This document shows positions 9,462 through 19,523 of a DNA stretch of 64,000 bases, piece after piece. Made by a program: the position numbers and the translations under genes. Under the pieces are notes generated by a model. The model had not been told where the DNA came from. It saw only the letters and a list, made by a program, of their open reading frames with translations, and searched no databases. Every line of letters begins with the position of its first letter. Position 1 is the first letter of the stretch. This stretch comes from Basilea psittacipulmonis DSM 24701 (lineage in GTDB: Bacteria; Pseudomonadota; Gammaproteobacteria; Burkholderiales; Burkholderiaceae_B), in assembly GCF_000743945.1 (NCBI RefSeq), contig NZ_CP009238.1, positions 1,240,001 through 1,304,000 of the forward strand, read 5' to 3'.

Positions 9462-10208
9462 GTGAAAACATTTCACTTAACAGGCTCTATTTGGATCGCT
9501 TCGGATATTCATTTAGGGCCTAATATTCCCCAAACTTGTCAGGCTTTTTTTGAGTTTTTAGAAAAAGCCTATCAACAAGCCGATCACATTATTTTATTAG
9601 GCGACATCTTTGATTATTGGGTCGGAGATGATTGTCCCAGCTACGATTTAGAGAAATTTCATCAGGCTCGTCAGGCCAGTGGACACCCCGCTAAACTTTA
9701 TCTTTGTAGAGGTAATCGGGATTTTCTCATTGGGCAAAGACTAGCGAATGAGCTTGATGCTACTTTATTAGACGACACCTGCTTCATCGAAAACGAAGGT
9801 CATACCTACCTAATTTTGCATGGCGATCAACTCTGCACGCACGACCAAGCGTTTATGCGATTTAGAGCATTTACCCATCGACCTTGGATCCAACAAATTT
9901 TCCTTGCTCTTCCTAAATCATTACGAAAATGGATAGGTGAATTTGCTCGCAAAAAAAGTCGTCAAAAGCCCTATATCCCTCAAACTGCCGATGTTCACGA
10001 AGAAACTGTAAAAGACTTATTTAATACTTATCCCCACGTCACGGCCATGATACATGGACATACGCATCATCCTAAACAAGTCTTGTATTTATTAAATGAT
10101 CGTCCATATCAACGCTGGGTGTTGCATGATTGGGAAAAAGACAAAGGCTTTAATCGAGCAGGCTTTATAAAAATAGAAAAAGGTAAGGTTCAAGCCCTTA
10201 CCTATTAA
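9462..10208 (+). CDS. lpxH: UDP-2,3-diacylglucosamine diphosphatase
   Basis: This calcineurin-like Mn-dependent hydrolase makes lipid X (2,3-diacylglucosamine-1-phosphate), the fourth step of lipid A synthesis, at the inner face of the membrane. All metal-binding motifs are present: SDIHLG, LGDIFDYWVGDD, CRGNRDFLIG, LHGDQLCT and HGHTHHP. About 248 residues are read from the GTG at 9462. An upstream in-frame TTG at 9453 would overlap ppiB and is less likely. It is last gene of the TPR-ppiB-lpxH operon and is convergent with uppP. Confidence 0.93.
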   Translation: MKTFHLTGSIWIASDIHLGPNIPQTCQAFFEFLEKAYQQADHIILLGDIFDYWVGDDCPSYDLEKFHQARQASGHPAKLYLCRGNRDFLIGQRLANELDATLLDDTCFIENEGHTYLILHGDQLCTHDQAFMRFRAFTHRPWIQQIFLALPKSLRKWIGEFARKKSRQKPYIPQTADVHEETVKDLFNTYPHVTAMIHGHTHHPKQVLYLLNDRPYQRWVLHDWEKDKGFNRAGFIKIEKGKVQALTY

Positions 10209-10218
10209 TAGTCAGTCG

Positions 10219-11064
10219 TTACAGTATCCAATACGCCCAAACGGCCACAAACAAGCCTAAGGCAATACGATACCATGCAAAAGGACGATAAGAATGCTGT
10301 GACAAAAATCTCATTAACACTCGAATGACAAACAAAGCACTCACAAAAGCCAATACAAAGCCAATGATCACGGCATAGAGGTGATCAGCCACTTCTAACT
10401 GGGCACCCTGTTTAATCAGTGATAATGTGCTTGCACCAATCATCGTGGGAATGGCAAGAAAAAAAGAAAATTCCGTCGCCACTTTTCGAGGAATACCCGC
10501 CATCATCCCCGCCACAATCGTCGAACCTGAACGCGAGGTGCCTGGAATCATGGCCAGACATTGGGCAAATCCTACCACGAGTGCTTGTTTCCAAGTGATT
10601 TTATCTAAATCTTTACCTGCTACCTCGTTATCCTTTTGGGCAGCTTTTGACATCACAGGATGGCGTTCCACCCATAACATCACTAACCCACCTAAAAACA
10701 AAGTAGAGGCATAAACAAAGAAGTTTCCTTCTAATAACTGGCTAATGTAACGATTCAACAATAATCCGATACATGCCGCAGGTAAAAAAGCCAAAATTAA
10801 ATTCAAGGCTAATTTACGATCGGATGGTCGTCCTGTAAAAAAGCCCACGATTAATTCAGTAATTCGCTGGCGATATAAAACAATCACAGCTAAAATCGCC
10901 CCTAACTGAATCACAATCGCATAAAGTTGAAATGAATCCAAATCAAAGGACAGCCATTTTCCCACGATAAGCAAATGAGCCGTACTTGAAATCGGCAAAA
11001 ACTCAGTAACCCCTTCAACTATACCTAAAATAGCCGATTTAATGAAATACCAAACATCCATCAT
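10219..11064 (-). CDS. uppP: Undecaprenyl-diphosphatase
   Basis: This 281-residue polytopic membrane phosphatase (BacA family) recycles undecaprenyl pyrophosphate to the monophosphate carrier used in peptidoglycan and O-antigen synthesis; overproduction is known to give bacitracin resistance. Catalytic regions are clear: GIVEGVTEFLPISSTAHLL near the N-terminus and PGTSRSGSTIVAGMMAG near residue 175. Hydrophobic helices alternate along its whole length. It starts inside the end of the suhB-like gene (4-base ATGA overlap), so the pair is coupled. Confidence 0.96.
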   Translation of the reverse strand: MMDVWYFIKSAILGIVEGVTEFLPISSTAHLLIVGKWLSFDLDSFQLYAIVIQLGAILAVIVLYRQRITELIVGFFTGRPSDRKLALNLILAFLPAACIGLLLNRYISQLLEGNFFVYASTLFLGGLVMLWVERHPVMSKAAQKDNEVAGKDLDKITWKQALVVGFAQCLAMIPGTSRSGSTIVAGMMAGIPRKVATEFSFFLAIPTMIGASTLSLIKQGAQLEVADHLYAVIIGFVLAFVSALFVIRVLMRFLSQHSYRPFAWYRIALGLFVAVWAYWIL

Positions 11065-11849
11065 GCTTCTGTATTCAACACTTGGACCATTTTGGCAAAG
11101 ACTCTAGGATTACCCGCGATAATTTCTTGTTTTTCCTGCCAAGACTGTTCGCCTTTGTAATCACCGACCAAACCGCCTGCTTCTTGGATTAACAACACGC
11201 CAGCGGCAAGATCCCAAGGACGCAAATTATAGTTACATAAAGCGTCAATACGTCCTGCTGCGATATAAGCCAGTTCTAAGATACTCGAACCAAACTGACG
11301 ATAAGCGGCCATAGACTTCATCAAGGTTAAAAACTCTGTTCTAACCGTCTGATCGGCCTTTGAAAAAATAGGCAAACGACCAACTAAAATACCCTCTTGT
11401 AATGAACGGCATGATGACACTCTGACACGACGATCATTTAAAAACGTGCCACTACCACGGCTAGCCGTAAACATTTCATTTCTAATGGGATCAAAAACAA
11501 CCGCATGTTGGGCAACGCCATTTTTTAGCACCGCAATGGATACGACATAATCAGGGATATTGTGAACAAAGTTTCTTGTTCCATCTAAAGGATCAACAAT
11601 CCACTGGTATTCTGCATGCTCATCGCCGATTAAACCTGTTTCTTCTGAAAGAATCGCATGATCAGGATAAGCCTCTTGCAACACCTCAATAATCGCTTGT
11701 TCTGCTGCAAAATCGACAGAAGTAACGTAGTCATTAGAACTTTTACGGGTTACTTCTACCTTGTTCATTTCCATATCTAGACTACCGCGAATAATCACGT
11801 TAGCCGCACGTCGAGCTGCCTTTACGGCAATAGAAAGCATTGGCTGCAT
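11061..11849 (-). CDS. suhB: Inositol monophosphatase family protein (SuhB-like)
   Basis: This 262-residue Mg-dependent phosphatase belongs to the inositol monophosphatase family. Metal-binding motifs are SEETG (about 68-72), the signature WIVDPLDGTRNFVHNIPDY (about 83-101), and the late motif RPWDLAAGVLLIQEAGG. In gammaproteobacteria SuhB also joins the rRNA antitermination complex; whether this copy does is not visible. It is divergent from trmJ with a 56-base gap and overlaps uppP downstream. The suhB/trmJ divergence is the common betaproteobacterial arrangement. Confidence 0.93.
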   Translation of the reverse strand: MQPMLSIAVKAARRAANVIIRGSLDMEMNKVEVTRKSSNDYVTSVDFAAEQAIIEVLQEAYPDHAILSEETGLIGDEHAEYQWIVDPLDGTRNFVHNIPDYVVSIAVLKNGVAQHAVVFDPIRNEMFTASRGSGTFLNDRRVRVSSCRSLQEGILVGRLPIFSKADQTVRTEFLTLMKSMAAYRQFGSSILELAYIAAGRIDALCNYNLRPWDLAAGVLLIQEAGGLVGDYKGEQSWQEKQEIIAGNPRVFAKMVQVLNTEA

Positions 11850-11905
11850 TTTGTATCTTAATATTGAGTAAAATGTCTATTATAACAATACAAGAGGTTT
11901 TTCTC

Positions 11906-12664
11906 ATGAATTTTTTACATAACGGCTGTCGTTTTGTGATGGTAAGACCAAGCCATCCTGGAAATGTCGGGGCAGCCGCCAGAGCAATGAAAACCATGGG
12001 TTTTTCTCAACTCGTATTAGTCCATCCCAAAGATCCAAACGTACGACAACATCCTGATGCCATTGCCTTAGCCAGTGGAGCCAGCGATGTACTTGATCAA
12101 GCACGCATCGTTCATACTCTTGAAGAGGCATTAAATGGCACCACGCTATCTTTTGCACTCACCTCACGACACCGCGATATGGGCCCTCCTGTTATCAATG
12201 CACGTGAATGTGCAGAATTAAGCAGTCAACACCTACATCAAAACGAAGCGATTGCCATGGTTTTTGGCACAGAACGCACAGGTTTAGAGAATAAGGAAAT
12301 TGCCTTATGTTCCTATATTTGCCATATTCCTGCCAATCCCGAATACAGTTCATTAAATGTTTCGCAGGCCTTGCAAGTACTAGCATGGGAAGTGCATTAT
12401 GCTCTTTTAAATCATTCTGAGACTCCCATCACCTCATCTCGCCAAGAAACACCTGCCACACATGAACAAATACAAGCTTTTTTAAAACATTGGGAACAAG
12501 CATTAATCGAGATTGATTTTTTAAACCCCAAACACCCCAAAAAACTCATCCCTCGCATGCAATATTTGTTTTCAAAATCGCAGCTCACCACTGAAGAAGT
12601 CGCGATGTTAAGAGGTGTCTGCACTCAAATTTTAAAAACCAAAAAACACCTCAATAATCAATAA
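11906..12664 (+). CDS. trmJ: tRNA (Cm32/Um32) 2'-O-methyltransferase
   Basis: This is a SpoU/TrmH-family methyltransferase that 2'-O-methylates position 32 of several tRNAs. The knot-fold signatures are visible: FVMVRPSHPGNVGAAARAMK, MVFGTERTGLENKEI and IPANPEYSSLNVSQALQVL. The start was placed at the ATG at 11906, which follows a GAGG site by about 8 bases and gives about 252 residues. The upstream in-frame codons (from 11840) overlap the divergent suhB-like gene and are not part of the family. Confidence 0.93.
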   Translation: MNFLHNGCRFVMVRPSHPGNVGAAARAMKTMGFSQLVLVHPKDPNVRQHPDAIALASGASDVLDQARIVHTLEEALNGTTLSFALTSRHRDMGPPVINARECAELSSQHLHQNEAIAMVFGTERTGLENKEIALCSYICHIPANPEYSSLNVSQALQVLAWEVHYALLNHSETPITSSRQETPATHEQIQAFLKHWEQALIEIDFLNPKHPKKLIPRMQYLFSKSQLTTEEVAMLRGVCTQILKTKKHLNNQ

Positions 12665-12701
12665 TGTTATACTTTTTGTTTTATAAAAAAGGTTCTTACA
12701 A

Positions 12702-15299
12702 GTGGATAAAGATTTAGAAAATCACACCCCTGCCATGCGTCAATATCTTGCCTTGAAAGCAGAAGTTCCTCATATGCTTTTGTTTTACAGAATGGGCGAT
12801 TTTTATGAAATGTTTTTTGATGACGCACTCAAGGCATCTCGAATACTAAATCTCACCTTAACCAAAAGAGGCACGACTGCTGGACAACCTATCCCCATGG
12901 CTGGCATACCTGCTCATACCGCCGAACAATATATCGCTCGCTTAGTGAATATCGGTGAAAGTGTGGCGATCGCTGAACAAGTAGGTGATGTGAATAACAA
13001 AGGCCCCGTCGAGCGTAAAATCGTTCGCATTATCACCCCCGGCACATTGACCGACAGCAACCTTTTACCTGCCAAAGCTGACAAATTAGTATTAAGTCTA
13101 TTCATCAAAAAAAAACGTGTGGGCTTGGCTTGGTTAAACCTATCTAATGGGCGTTTCCTATGTTCGGAATGTTCGTTACAAGAACTTGACTCCGAGCTCA
13201 ATCGAATTAACCCCGCTGAGATTATCTATCCTGACAACCAAACCCATCCTATTCATTATGCTTGTGCGTTTTCACATATTCCCGAATGGCATTTTGATGA
13301 GAAAGATACCACTACTCGACTATGTCAACACTTTCATATTGACTCGTTACAAAGCTTTGGTATTGAGGATGAAAGTTTAGCGGCTCGAGCAGCAGGTGCC
13401 TTATTACGATATGCCCAAAACACTCAGTCAGATGAACTTCGCTATATCGAAAAACTTACCTCTGATCAAAGCAGTCACTACCTAATTCTCGACCCCATTA
13501 CTCGAAAAAACCTAGAGATTACCCAAACCTTATCTGGTGAAGAAAACCCTACCTTATTTTCTTTATTGGATCATTGTGCCACCTCCATGGGAAGTCGTTT
13601 GCTGAAATATTGGCTACATCACCCACTTCGCCAAACCAGCATTATTCAGGAAAGACAAAAAAGAATTCAACAGTACTTTGAGTCTTTTGCTCACTCACAT
13701 CAAGGTGAACGAGACATCAGTCCAAACAGGCTTCAACAGCTTTTGTCAGAGATTCCAGATATTGAACGTATTGCCACACGAATCGCACTCAAAACCGTCA
13801 GACCTAAAGAATTAGCCAGTCTTAGAGATGCCATAAAAGTCATCCCTTTGATCAAAGAGATAATTCAGCATTACCAAGATCCCATCTGTGATGCCTTAAC
13901 GCTGCCTCTTGAATATCAAGAAAAATTAAATGCCGTGCTAAAAGAAGAACCTAGCACACTTATTCGCGATGGTAATGTCATTGCAGACGGCTATGATGCA
14001 GAACTAGATGAATTGCGACAGCTTAACGAAAACAGTGGACAGGTACTCATCGACATTGAAAAACGAGAAAAAGAACGCACAGGTTTAACGACTTTAAAAG
14101 TTGAATACAATCGTGTACACGGTTTTTATATCGAGGTCAGTAAACTTCAAGCGGCCCATATTCCCGATGATTACAGACGACGTCAAACACTAAAAAACTC
14201 TGAACGTTTTATCACTCCCGAGTTAAAAGAGTGGGAAGATAAGATTCTATCGTCAAAAGAACGATCCTTAGCTAAAGAAAAACAAATTTACGATGAGTTA
14301 TTAACTTATTTATCAACAATCGTTCCAACACTGATGAGCATATCAGAGAGTTTGGCAACCATCGATGTACACATATCACTGGCTCATCATGCTTATTTCA
14401 ACCATTGGATAGCCCCGCATTTAAGCGATGAACACATTATTCATATCGAGAATGGTCGCCATCCCGTCGTAGAAAAAACGATAGAACATTTCACCCCCAA
14501 TAACTGCTTACTGAGTCCCAAGCAAAGAATGTTGATGATTACTGGTCCCAATATGGGCGGTAAATCAACTTATATGAGACAAAATGCGTTAATTGTTTTA
14601 TTAGCTCGCATCGGCAGTTTTGTCCCTGCTTCTAATGCCACTATCGGTGATATTGATCGAATATTTACGCGTATTGGTGCGGCAGACGACTTGGCCAGCG
14701 GACGCTCTACTTTTATGATGGAGATGACCGAAGCTGCCAATATCCTGTCTTCCAGCACCCATCAGAGTTTAGTGCTGATGGATGAGATCGGACGAGGTAC
14801 CTCTACTTACGATGGCCTGTCCTTGGCTTGGGCCATTTCATGTCATCTGATTGATAAAAACCAATCATTGACTCTTTTTGCCACCCATTATTTTGAGATG
14901 ACAAAACTTTCCGAGAAATACCCTGAGTGTCATAACGTCCATTTGACCGCCACAGAAAGCGATCGTGGCATTGTATTTTTACACGAAGTCAAAGATGGTG
15001 CGGCTAACCAGAGTTATGGTATTCACGTTGCACAAAGGGCTGGAGTACCAGAAAGCGTGATACGCCTTGCCAAAAAAGAGTTACAAAAATTAGAAGCCCA
15101 AGTACCTGCTCATATTCAGTTAGATCTATTTGAGAATCTAACGACGGAAACAGAGATCGACCCTCTACAGGCAGAAAAAGCCAAGCGATACGAAAAACTG
15201 GAGCAGCTGTTAAATGAACATCATCCAGACGATCTCACCCCTAAACAAGCACTAGATTTAGTCTATACCTTACAATCAACATTGAGAGAACCATCATGA
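12702..15299 (+). CDS. mutS: DNA mismatch repair protein MutS
   Basis: This 865-residue mismatch-recognition ATPase has the normal length. The N-terminal mismatch-binding domain holds the Phe-X-Glu reading motif in [12 protein letters not shown] (about residues 34-45). The ATPase domain has Walker [14 protein letters not shown], the [10 protein letters not shown] signature, Walker [17 protein letters not shown], and ATHYFEMT. It starts with GTG at 12702 behind AAAAAGG. Its stop overlaps the next gene by 4 bases (ATGA). MutS activity sets the rate of slippage in simple-sequence tracts, which is relevant to the homopolymer switches in this window. Confidence 0.97.
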   Translation: MDKDLENHTPAMRQYLALKAEVPHMLLFYRMGDFYEMFFDDALKASRILNLTLTKRGTTAGQPIPMAGIPAHTAEQYIARLVNIGESVAIAEQVGDVNNKGPVERKIVRIITPGTLTDSNLLPAKADKLVLSLFIKKKRVGLAWLNLSNGRFLCSECSLQELDSELNRINPAEIIYPDNQTHPIHYACAFSHIPEWHFDEKDTTTRLCQHFHIDSLQSFGIEDESLAARAAGALLRYAQNTQSDELRYIEKLTSDQSSHYLILDPITRKNLEITQTLSGEENPTLFSLLDHCATSMGSRLLKYWLHHPLRQTSIIQERQKRIQQYFESFAHSHQGERDISPNRLQQLLSEIPDIERIATRIALKTVRPKELASLRDAIKVIPLIKEIIQHYQDPICDALTLPLEYQEKLNAVLKEEPSTLIRDGNVIADGYDAELDELRQLNENSGQVLIDIEKREKERTGLTTLKVEYNRVHGFYIEVSKLQAAHIPDDYRRRQTLKNSERFITPELKEWEDKILSSKERSLAKEKQIYDELLTYLSTIVPTLMSISESLATIDVHISLAHHAYFNHWIAPHLSDEHIIHIENGRHPVVEKTIEHFTPNNCLLSPKQRMLMITGPNMGGKSTYMRQNALIVLLARIGSFVPASNATIGDIDRIFTRIGAADDLASGRSTFMMEMTEAANILSSSTHQSLVLMDEIGRGTSTYDGLSLAWAISCHLIDKNQSLTLFATHYFEMTKLSEKYPECHNVHLTATESDRGIVFLHEVKDGAANQSYGIHVAQRAGVPESVIRLAKKELQKLEAQVPAHIQLDLFENLTTETEIDPLQAEKAKRYEKLEQLLNEHHPDDLTPKQALDLVYTLQSTLREPS

Positions 15300-16480
15300 A
15301 TATCAACGAACCCATCACTCTTCTAGGAAACATCAGTCCTGCCGAGTTTATGCGTGATTACTGGCAAAAGAAACCTTTGCTCATCCGCCAAGCTTTTCCT
15401 AACTTCAAACCACCCATCAGTATTAAAGATCTTCATCAACTGGGCAAAAAAGATGAGGTGGAATCACGTCTCGTATGGCGTGAAAAAGGCCAATGGAACA
15501 TGGAGCAAGGCCCTTTTGAATCCTACCCTCCTGCTAAAGAACCTGATTGGACATTACTGGTTCAAAGCGTTGATATTCATCATGAAAAAATTTCAGATCT
15601 CATCCAGCATTTTCGTTTTATTCCCGATGCACGATTTGATGATGTGATGATTAGCTGTGCAACTCAAGGTGGTGGGGTTGGTCCTCATTTTGATACCTAT
15701 GATGTATTTTTGCTTCAAGGACAAGGTAAACGTCGTTGGCGTATCAGCACCCAAACAGATAAAGAGCTGATTCCTGGCTTACCCTGCCGTATCTTAAAGA
15801 ATTTCCAAGTCGAACAAGAATGGGTTTTGGAACCGGGCGATATGCTTTATTTGCCACCCCATTGTGCTCACGACGGCATTGCCGAAACGAATGATTGTAT
15901 GACGATTTCTTTTGGTTTCCGCACCATTACCAGTGCCAACTTAGCTCGAGGTATGTTAGAAGCGGCTGCCGATCAAATTTCAAGTTATGCGGGAATGGGC
16001 TATGGCACGTACTCTGAACCGCCTTTACCTAAGCGTATCGCTAACTTCCGTGGCGACTATCATGATAAACGCCAAAAAGCGACTCAAACACCTGCCCAAC
16101 TTCCCGAGCTTATGATCAATAAAGCCGTAGAACTGGCCCAAAAAATTACCTTTGATCATCATCTTGCTGCTCGATTTATTGGGATTCAAATGAGTGAACC
16201 AAACCAATTAGCACTCTTTATGCCTTCGATTAATTTAAATTTTGATTTAGAAGCCATTTTAGAAACGGGGTTTGTATTGAAACTCAATAAAGCCAGTAAG
16301 ATGCTATATTACGGCGATGAAATTTACTTTAACGGCGAATGCTTTATCTCTAAATCGCCAGCCATTCGTAAATTAGCCGATGAACGCTCTATTCCCATTA
16401 TTGAGTTTAAAGATGCCGATAAACACACCTTATCGTTGTTAACAGATTGGTTAGACGCAGGTTGGATGGATATGGCCTAA
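15296..16480 (+). CDS. roxA: JmjC/cupin ribosomal-protein arginine hydroxylase, RoxA (YcfD) type
   Basis: This 394-residue Fe(II)/2-oxoglutarate oxygenase belongs to the family that hydroxylates an arginine of ribosomal protein L16. The start is typical ([20 protein letters not shown]). The double-stranded beta-helix has the iron-binding HxD in [16 protein letters not shown] and the distal histidine in [13 protein letters not shown]. The C-terminal part (EIYFNGE...LADERSIPI) matches the dimer/wHTH region of this family. It overlaps mutS by 4 bases and is probably co-transcribed with it. The substrate is inferred from family. Confidence 0.88.
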   Translation: MNINEPITLLGNISPAEFMRDYWQKKPLLIRQAFPNFKPPISIKDLHQLGKKDEVESRLVWREKGQWNMEQGPFESYPPAKEPDWTLLVQSVDIHHEKISDLIQHFRFIPDARFDDVMISCATQGGGVGPHFDTYDVFLLQGQGKRRWRISTQTDKELIPGLPCRILKNFQVEQEWVLEPGDMLYLPPHCAHDGIAETNDCMTISFGFRTITSANLARGMLEAAADQISSYAGMGYGTYSEPPLPKRIANFRGDYHDKRQKATQTPAQLPELMINKAVELAQKITFDHHLAARFIGIQMSEPNQLALFMPSINLNFDLEAILETGFVLKLNKASKMLYYGDEIYFNGECFISKSPAIRKLADERSIPIIEFKDADKHTLSLLTDWLDAGWMDMA

Positions 16481-16603
16481 TTATCATTTACTTTGCATGC
16501 CTGACTCGATAAAAGCCATTCAAACACGGATAGGTATGAAGCGTATTAAGGCAAGAGAAGTGTTGCAGGAATGATAAGAATTTAAGTTTTATACTTTAAC
16601 GTA

Positions 16604-16632
16604 TTGGACATTTAAAAAAACTATTGTATAAT
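16604..16632 (+). promoter_or_regulatory. Promoter of tRNA-His
   Basis: The -35 is TTGGAC (16604-16609), followed by a 17-base spacer and a perfect TATAAT (16627-16632). The start would be at about 16639, six bases before the mature tRNA. The context and spacing are as expected for a stable RNA promoter. Confidence 0.7.
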
Positions 16633-16644
16633 TATCGTTTCTTT

Positions 16645-16721
16645 GGTGACTGTAGCTCAGTTGGTAGAGTCCCGGATTGTGATTCCGGTTGTCGTGGGTT
16701 CGAGCCCCATCAGTCACCCCA
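16645..16721 (+). tRNA. tRNA-His (anticodon GTG)
   Basis: A full cloverleaf can be drawn. The acceptor stem is GTGACTG (16646-16652) with CAGTCAC (16711-16717), preceded by the extra G-1 (16645) that is unique to tRNA-His. The anticodon stem is CCGGA/TCCGG with loop TTGTGAT, so the anticodon is GTG at 16679-16681. The T-arm has GTGGG-TTCGAGC-CCCAT. The discriminator is C and CCA is encoded (16719-16721). It has its own promoter and terminator. It lies directly next to the CRISPR-Cas region. Confidence 0.97.
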
Positions 16722-16732
16722 AAATTCCTAAC

Positions 16733-16760
16733 CCTGTATATTCGTTGTACAGGTTTTTTT
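16733..16760 (+). terminator. Rho-independent terminator of tRNA-His
   Basis: CCTGTA (16733-16738) pairs with TACAGG (16748-16753) and is followed directly by seven T (16754-16760). It lies 12 bases after the tRNA 3' end. Confidence 0.8.
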
Positions 16761-16951
16761 ATTTCCGACAACTCATCAATATCTTTCGTGGCAACACAAC
16801 ATCTCTTAGCCCACCTCATCATAAAAGAATATGACGATACAGAAGACTTAACGCTACTGGTAGTAGGCACCTCTTAACTGAGCTAATCCACAAGCTCATT
16901 CCAGTTTTACAAACGCCTCCCCAAGCCACACAGCATTATGTACCGCGGTTA

Positions 16952-18097
16952 TCACGTTTCAAAAAAGGGTAGAACATCTTTTAGATCTTTCTCTATCGCT
17001 TTCCAATTAATCTTTGTGATATCTATATCGATATAGTACGTGGAATTTGTCGCACTCGGTAAATAAGGCATTTTATCCCGTTTCACACCAAATAATTCAT
17101 TCAACTTTTTACGTAGCTCTGTTCGCGAATCAGCCAACAAAGACTTCGCATTATTCAATTTAAAACGCCAAGTGCTTTTATCGTAAAAACCCATAATCTC
17201 GCCATAAACCGCTTCGATTAACTCCAAGCTATTACCTTTTTCATGATAAGAATATGCTTTACCGTAGTGTTTGAACAAACATACTGATAGTAAAAACGCA
17301 TAACTTCTCGGTGACAATTCGGTAATGGACTCTCCAAATTTCACTTTTCGATCATCAACGGGAGAAATAAACGTGATGGAATAAGGAGGCAATAACTCCT
17401 GCATTTTTTGAACTGTTTCACTATAAGAATATTTTTGTTGCAATAAGCTTTCAGGAAAACCTTGACTAAGTCTTACCCATGGAATTTCAGCCAACATAAC
17501 CTTGGCCTGTGAGGCATCAATCTCACGTCCTTGCAAATCGTTAATCATGTAAGGTTGAGGTTTAGGGTAATAAAAATTAGGTAGATTTTCAAAATCACTC
17601 GACACCAAGACATGTGACAATGAATCCTGCTCACGACCATATAAGGACAATGCATATCCCATAAAAAATCCCATCGTCTTTCTACCACCCGCGATGGAAA
17701 CATGAACCTGTGTCTGTTTATCACGACAAAAATCTCCCACTAAACCAATAATGACATCAGCGGCCAATTGGTTTTCTTGAGGGGTCCTAATATCAGAAAG
17801 TTCCTCGTCGTTTTCATTGGTAATCACATGAATGCACGACTCATCAAACTTAATCGGTGGCAAATTATAATCTTCACAAAATTCAGCCAACGCTCCTTTA
17901 CTCTTTTGTCTGCCCCCTTCTATCCCCAATAACGCAGACATCACTTTGTTCTTACCATTTAAAGTCGTGATAACATGGATTTCTGTCGGAATCATTTTCT
18001 TTTCATGTACCAACGCGTATAACGTCTCTGTCACCACAGCTGGCGACATTCCTGTAACGGACAATAATATTTTCTTTGAATATGTTTGAGCAACCAT
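16952..18097 (-). CDS. CRISPR-associated CARF protein, NE0113 family
   Basis: About 381 residues are read from the ATG at 18097, which has an AGGATAGGG-type site; the frame is open to 18142, but that extension lacks family similarity. The N-terminus KKILLSVTGMSPAVVTETLYAL is the hallmark of the NE0113 family (Pfam Cas_NE0113, TIGR02584). The CARF nucleotide-binding loop SIAGGRKTM is at about residues 134-142. Such proteins sense cyclic oligoadenylate made by Cas10. The C-terminal 170 residues show no HEPN R-x4-6-H motif, so an RNase role like Csm6 is not supported; a ring-nuclease or sensor role is possible. It is last gene of the type III locus, separated from the Card1-like gene by a 96-bp tandem repeat. 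Confidence 0.8.
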   Translation of the reverse strand: MVAQTYSKKILLSVTGMSPAVVTETLYALVHEKKMIPTEIHVITTLNGKNKVMSALLGIEGGRQKSKGALAEFCEDYNLPPIKFDESCIHVITNENDEELSDIRTPQENQLAADVIIGLVGDFCRDKQTQVHVSIAGGRKTMGFFMGYALSLYGREQDSLSHVLVSSDFENLPNFYYPKPQPYMINDLQGREIDASQAKVMLAEIPWVRLSQGFPESLLQQKYSYSETVQKMQELLPPYSITFISPVDDRKVKFGESITELSPRSYAFLLSVCLFKHYGKAYSYHEKGNSLELIEAVYGEIMGFYDKSTWRFKLNNAKSLLADSRTELRKKLNELFGVKRDKMPYLPSATNSTYYIDIDITKINWKAIEKDLKDVLPFFET

Positions 18098-18142
18098 TAA
18101 TTTCCCTATCCTAATTTCTAAAACAACTACCTTATCGTTCAC

Positions 18143-18335
18143 CGCTATTTCACAGCGTTTATCAAGATTCGCTTCTTGTCATCATCTTTTTTTTAACGAG
18201 CAAAGATTGTTCATCTCAAAACACCTCTGCTCGTTTATCGCTATTTCACAGCGTTTATCAAGATCTGCTTCTTGTCATCATTTTTTTTAACGAGCAAAGA
18301 TTGTTCATCTCAAAACACCTCTACTCGTTTATCGC
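18143..18335. repeat. 96-bp tandem duplication between two CARF genes
   Basis: Two near-identical copies of a 96-base unit stand head to tail (18143-18238 and 18239-18335). Each starts CGCTATTTCACAGCG and contains TTCTTGTCATCAT, a T-run, AACGAGCAAAGATTGTTC and ATCTCAAAACACCTCT. They differ by a few substitutions and a change in T-run length. The pair fills almost the entire gap between the Card1-like stop and the NE0113-family start. No gene is encoded. Function is unknown; it could carry duplicated regulatory or processing sites. Confidence 0.85.
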
Positions 18336-18341
18336 TCGATG

Positions 18342-19523
18342 TTATCGAGTTTTTGAGTCAATCCAATTTTTAATTTCGTTTCTCATGTTCATGATATGTT
18401 CACCATCAATAACCTTAATCCTCATATCTTTAGCTCTTTTTTTGACATTTTCATTTACTGGATAATAGCTAATCAGACAGTTTCGAGTAAAGCTACCTCC
18501 GCAGTTTCTTAATGCTTCTAATTTATATAAGAAATCCTGACTGTTTTCTGATTTTGCATCAGCGGTTTTACATTCAATCAAATGAACAAAGTTATGAGCC
18601 AAAAACACAACATCTAATTCGTTGTTTTTACCAGCATTCATATGTTTTTTTTGTGTTTCATCATAAGAAATCGAACCTATTTCTACATTTAAACGTAGGT
18701 CTTGAATTTTTTCGTTCTTTTGAGTATCTTGAAGTTCTTTAACAGCCGTGTAACAACGTTCTTCAAACCACATCCCTTTTAAATATTCACAATTTTTATG
18801 ATTTTTAAAATCGATCACATGACCATCAAATCGAATCAACCCATCTTCCACTAAGGTGTTTAATAAGTCCGCAAATACGCCTTTTTTATCTTGAGATTGA
18901 AGCGATGCTTTAAAACCTTGAGCTTTGCTTGCATAATAATTTAAAGTTCTCACCGTATCTTGATACTTACGATACTCTTTAATTAACAAATCAATAAATT
19001 TATACGAACTCGCCTTTTTCTTCTCATCATCGATATATGTCAAACCATAGGATTCAAAGTACAAAGGCAGTTCTACCTTAGTTTTCAATTTATGTACAAA
19101 CGGTTCTTTTGTATCAGGGTGATTTAAAAAGATCACTTCCCCATTGCTGGAATCCAAGTAAAATACTGGCTTATCAAAGCCTGTGAATACGTTGTTAGCC
19201 AAAATACTCATCAACTTTGTGCCACCTGTTGCGTTTAAAGCAATATTTTTCTCCTTATAATTACCCATTATGTCATATAGTCTTTTGCTCATTTCCGCGA
19301 TAGACAGGCCATCACTAAAAGGCTCGATTTTTACATTTGCCACGATACGATGTTTTTCTAATGCTTTCTTTAAATTCTCTGCCTTACTTTTCATTTTTTC
19401 AGAAGCCAATAACACCACGTTCGTGGGCTTAAAGCTACTATCCAACAAAGGTAATAAATTAGCGGCTGCCTCTTGAGACACTAAACAAAAATGCGTATCT
19501 GGACGAGTTGAATTATTCATCAT
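18342..19523 (-). CDS. Card1/Can2-type CARF nuclease (cyclic-oligoadenylate-activated)
   Basis: This 393-residue protein has two parts. Residues about 1-150 are a CARF sensor with the ligand loop NATGGTKLMS at 97-106. A winged-helix-like linker follows (about 170-245). The C-terminal restriction-like PD-(D/E)XK nuclease has NELDVVFLAH (D304) and LIECKT (E317, K319) as the catalytic Asp and Glu-x-Lys. This architecture is that of Card1/Can2 (DUF1887), which, when bound by cyclic tetra-adenylate, cut DNA and/or RNA. The start overlaps the csx16 stop by 11 bases and has a GGAAG site. All key catalytic residues appear intact, so it is the most likely nuclease effector of this system. Confidence 0.88.
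   Translation of the reverse strand: MMNNSTRPDTHFCLVSQEAAANLLPLLDSSFKPTNVVLLASEKMKSKAENLKKALEKHRIVANVKIEPFSDGLSIAEMSKRLYDIMGNYKEKNIALNATGGTKLMSILANNVFTGFDKPVFYLDSSNGEVIFLNHPDTKEPFVHKLKTKVELPLYFESYGLTYIDDEKKKASSYKFIDLLIKEYRKYQDTVRTLNYYASKAQGFKASLQSQDKKGVFADLLNTLVEDGLIRFDGHVIDFKNHKNCEYLKGMWFEERCYTAVKELQDTQKNEKIQDLRLNVEIGSISYDETQKKHMNAGKNNELDVVFLAHNFVHLIECKTADAKSENSQDFLYKLEALRNCGGSFTRNCLISYYPVNENVKKRAKDMRIKVIDGEHIMNMRNEIKNWIDSKTR

Noticed and set aside
16689..16877. Plus-strand frames running out of tRNA-His toward the csm locus
   Set aside because: They start within the tRNA and pass through its terminator; the short tail shows no known integrase or other family.
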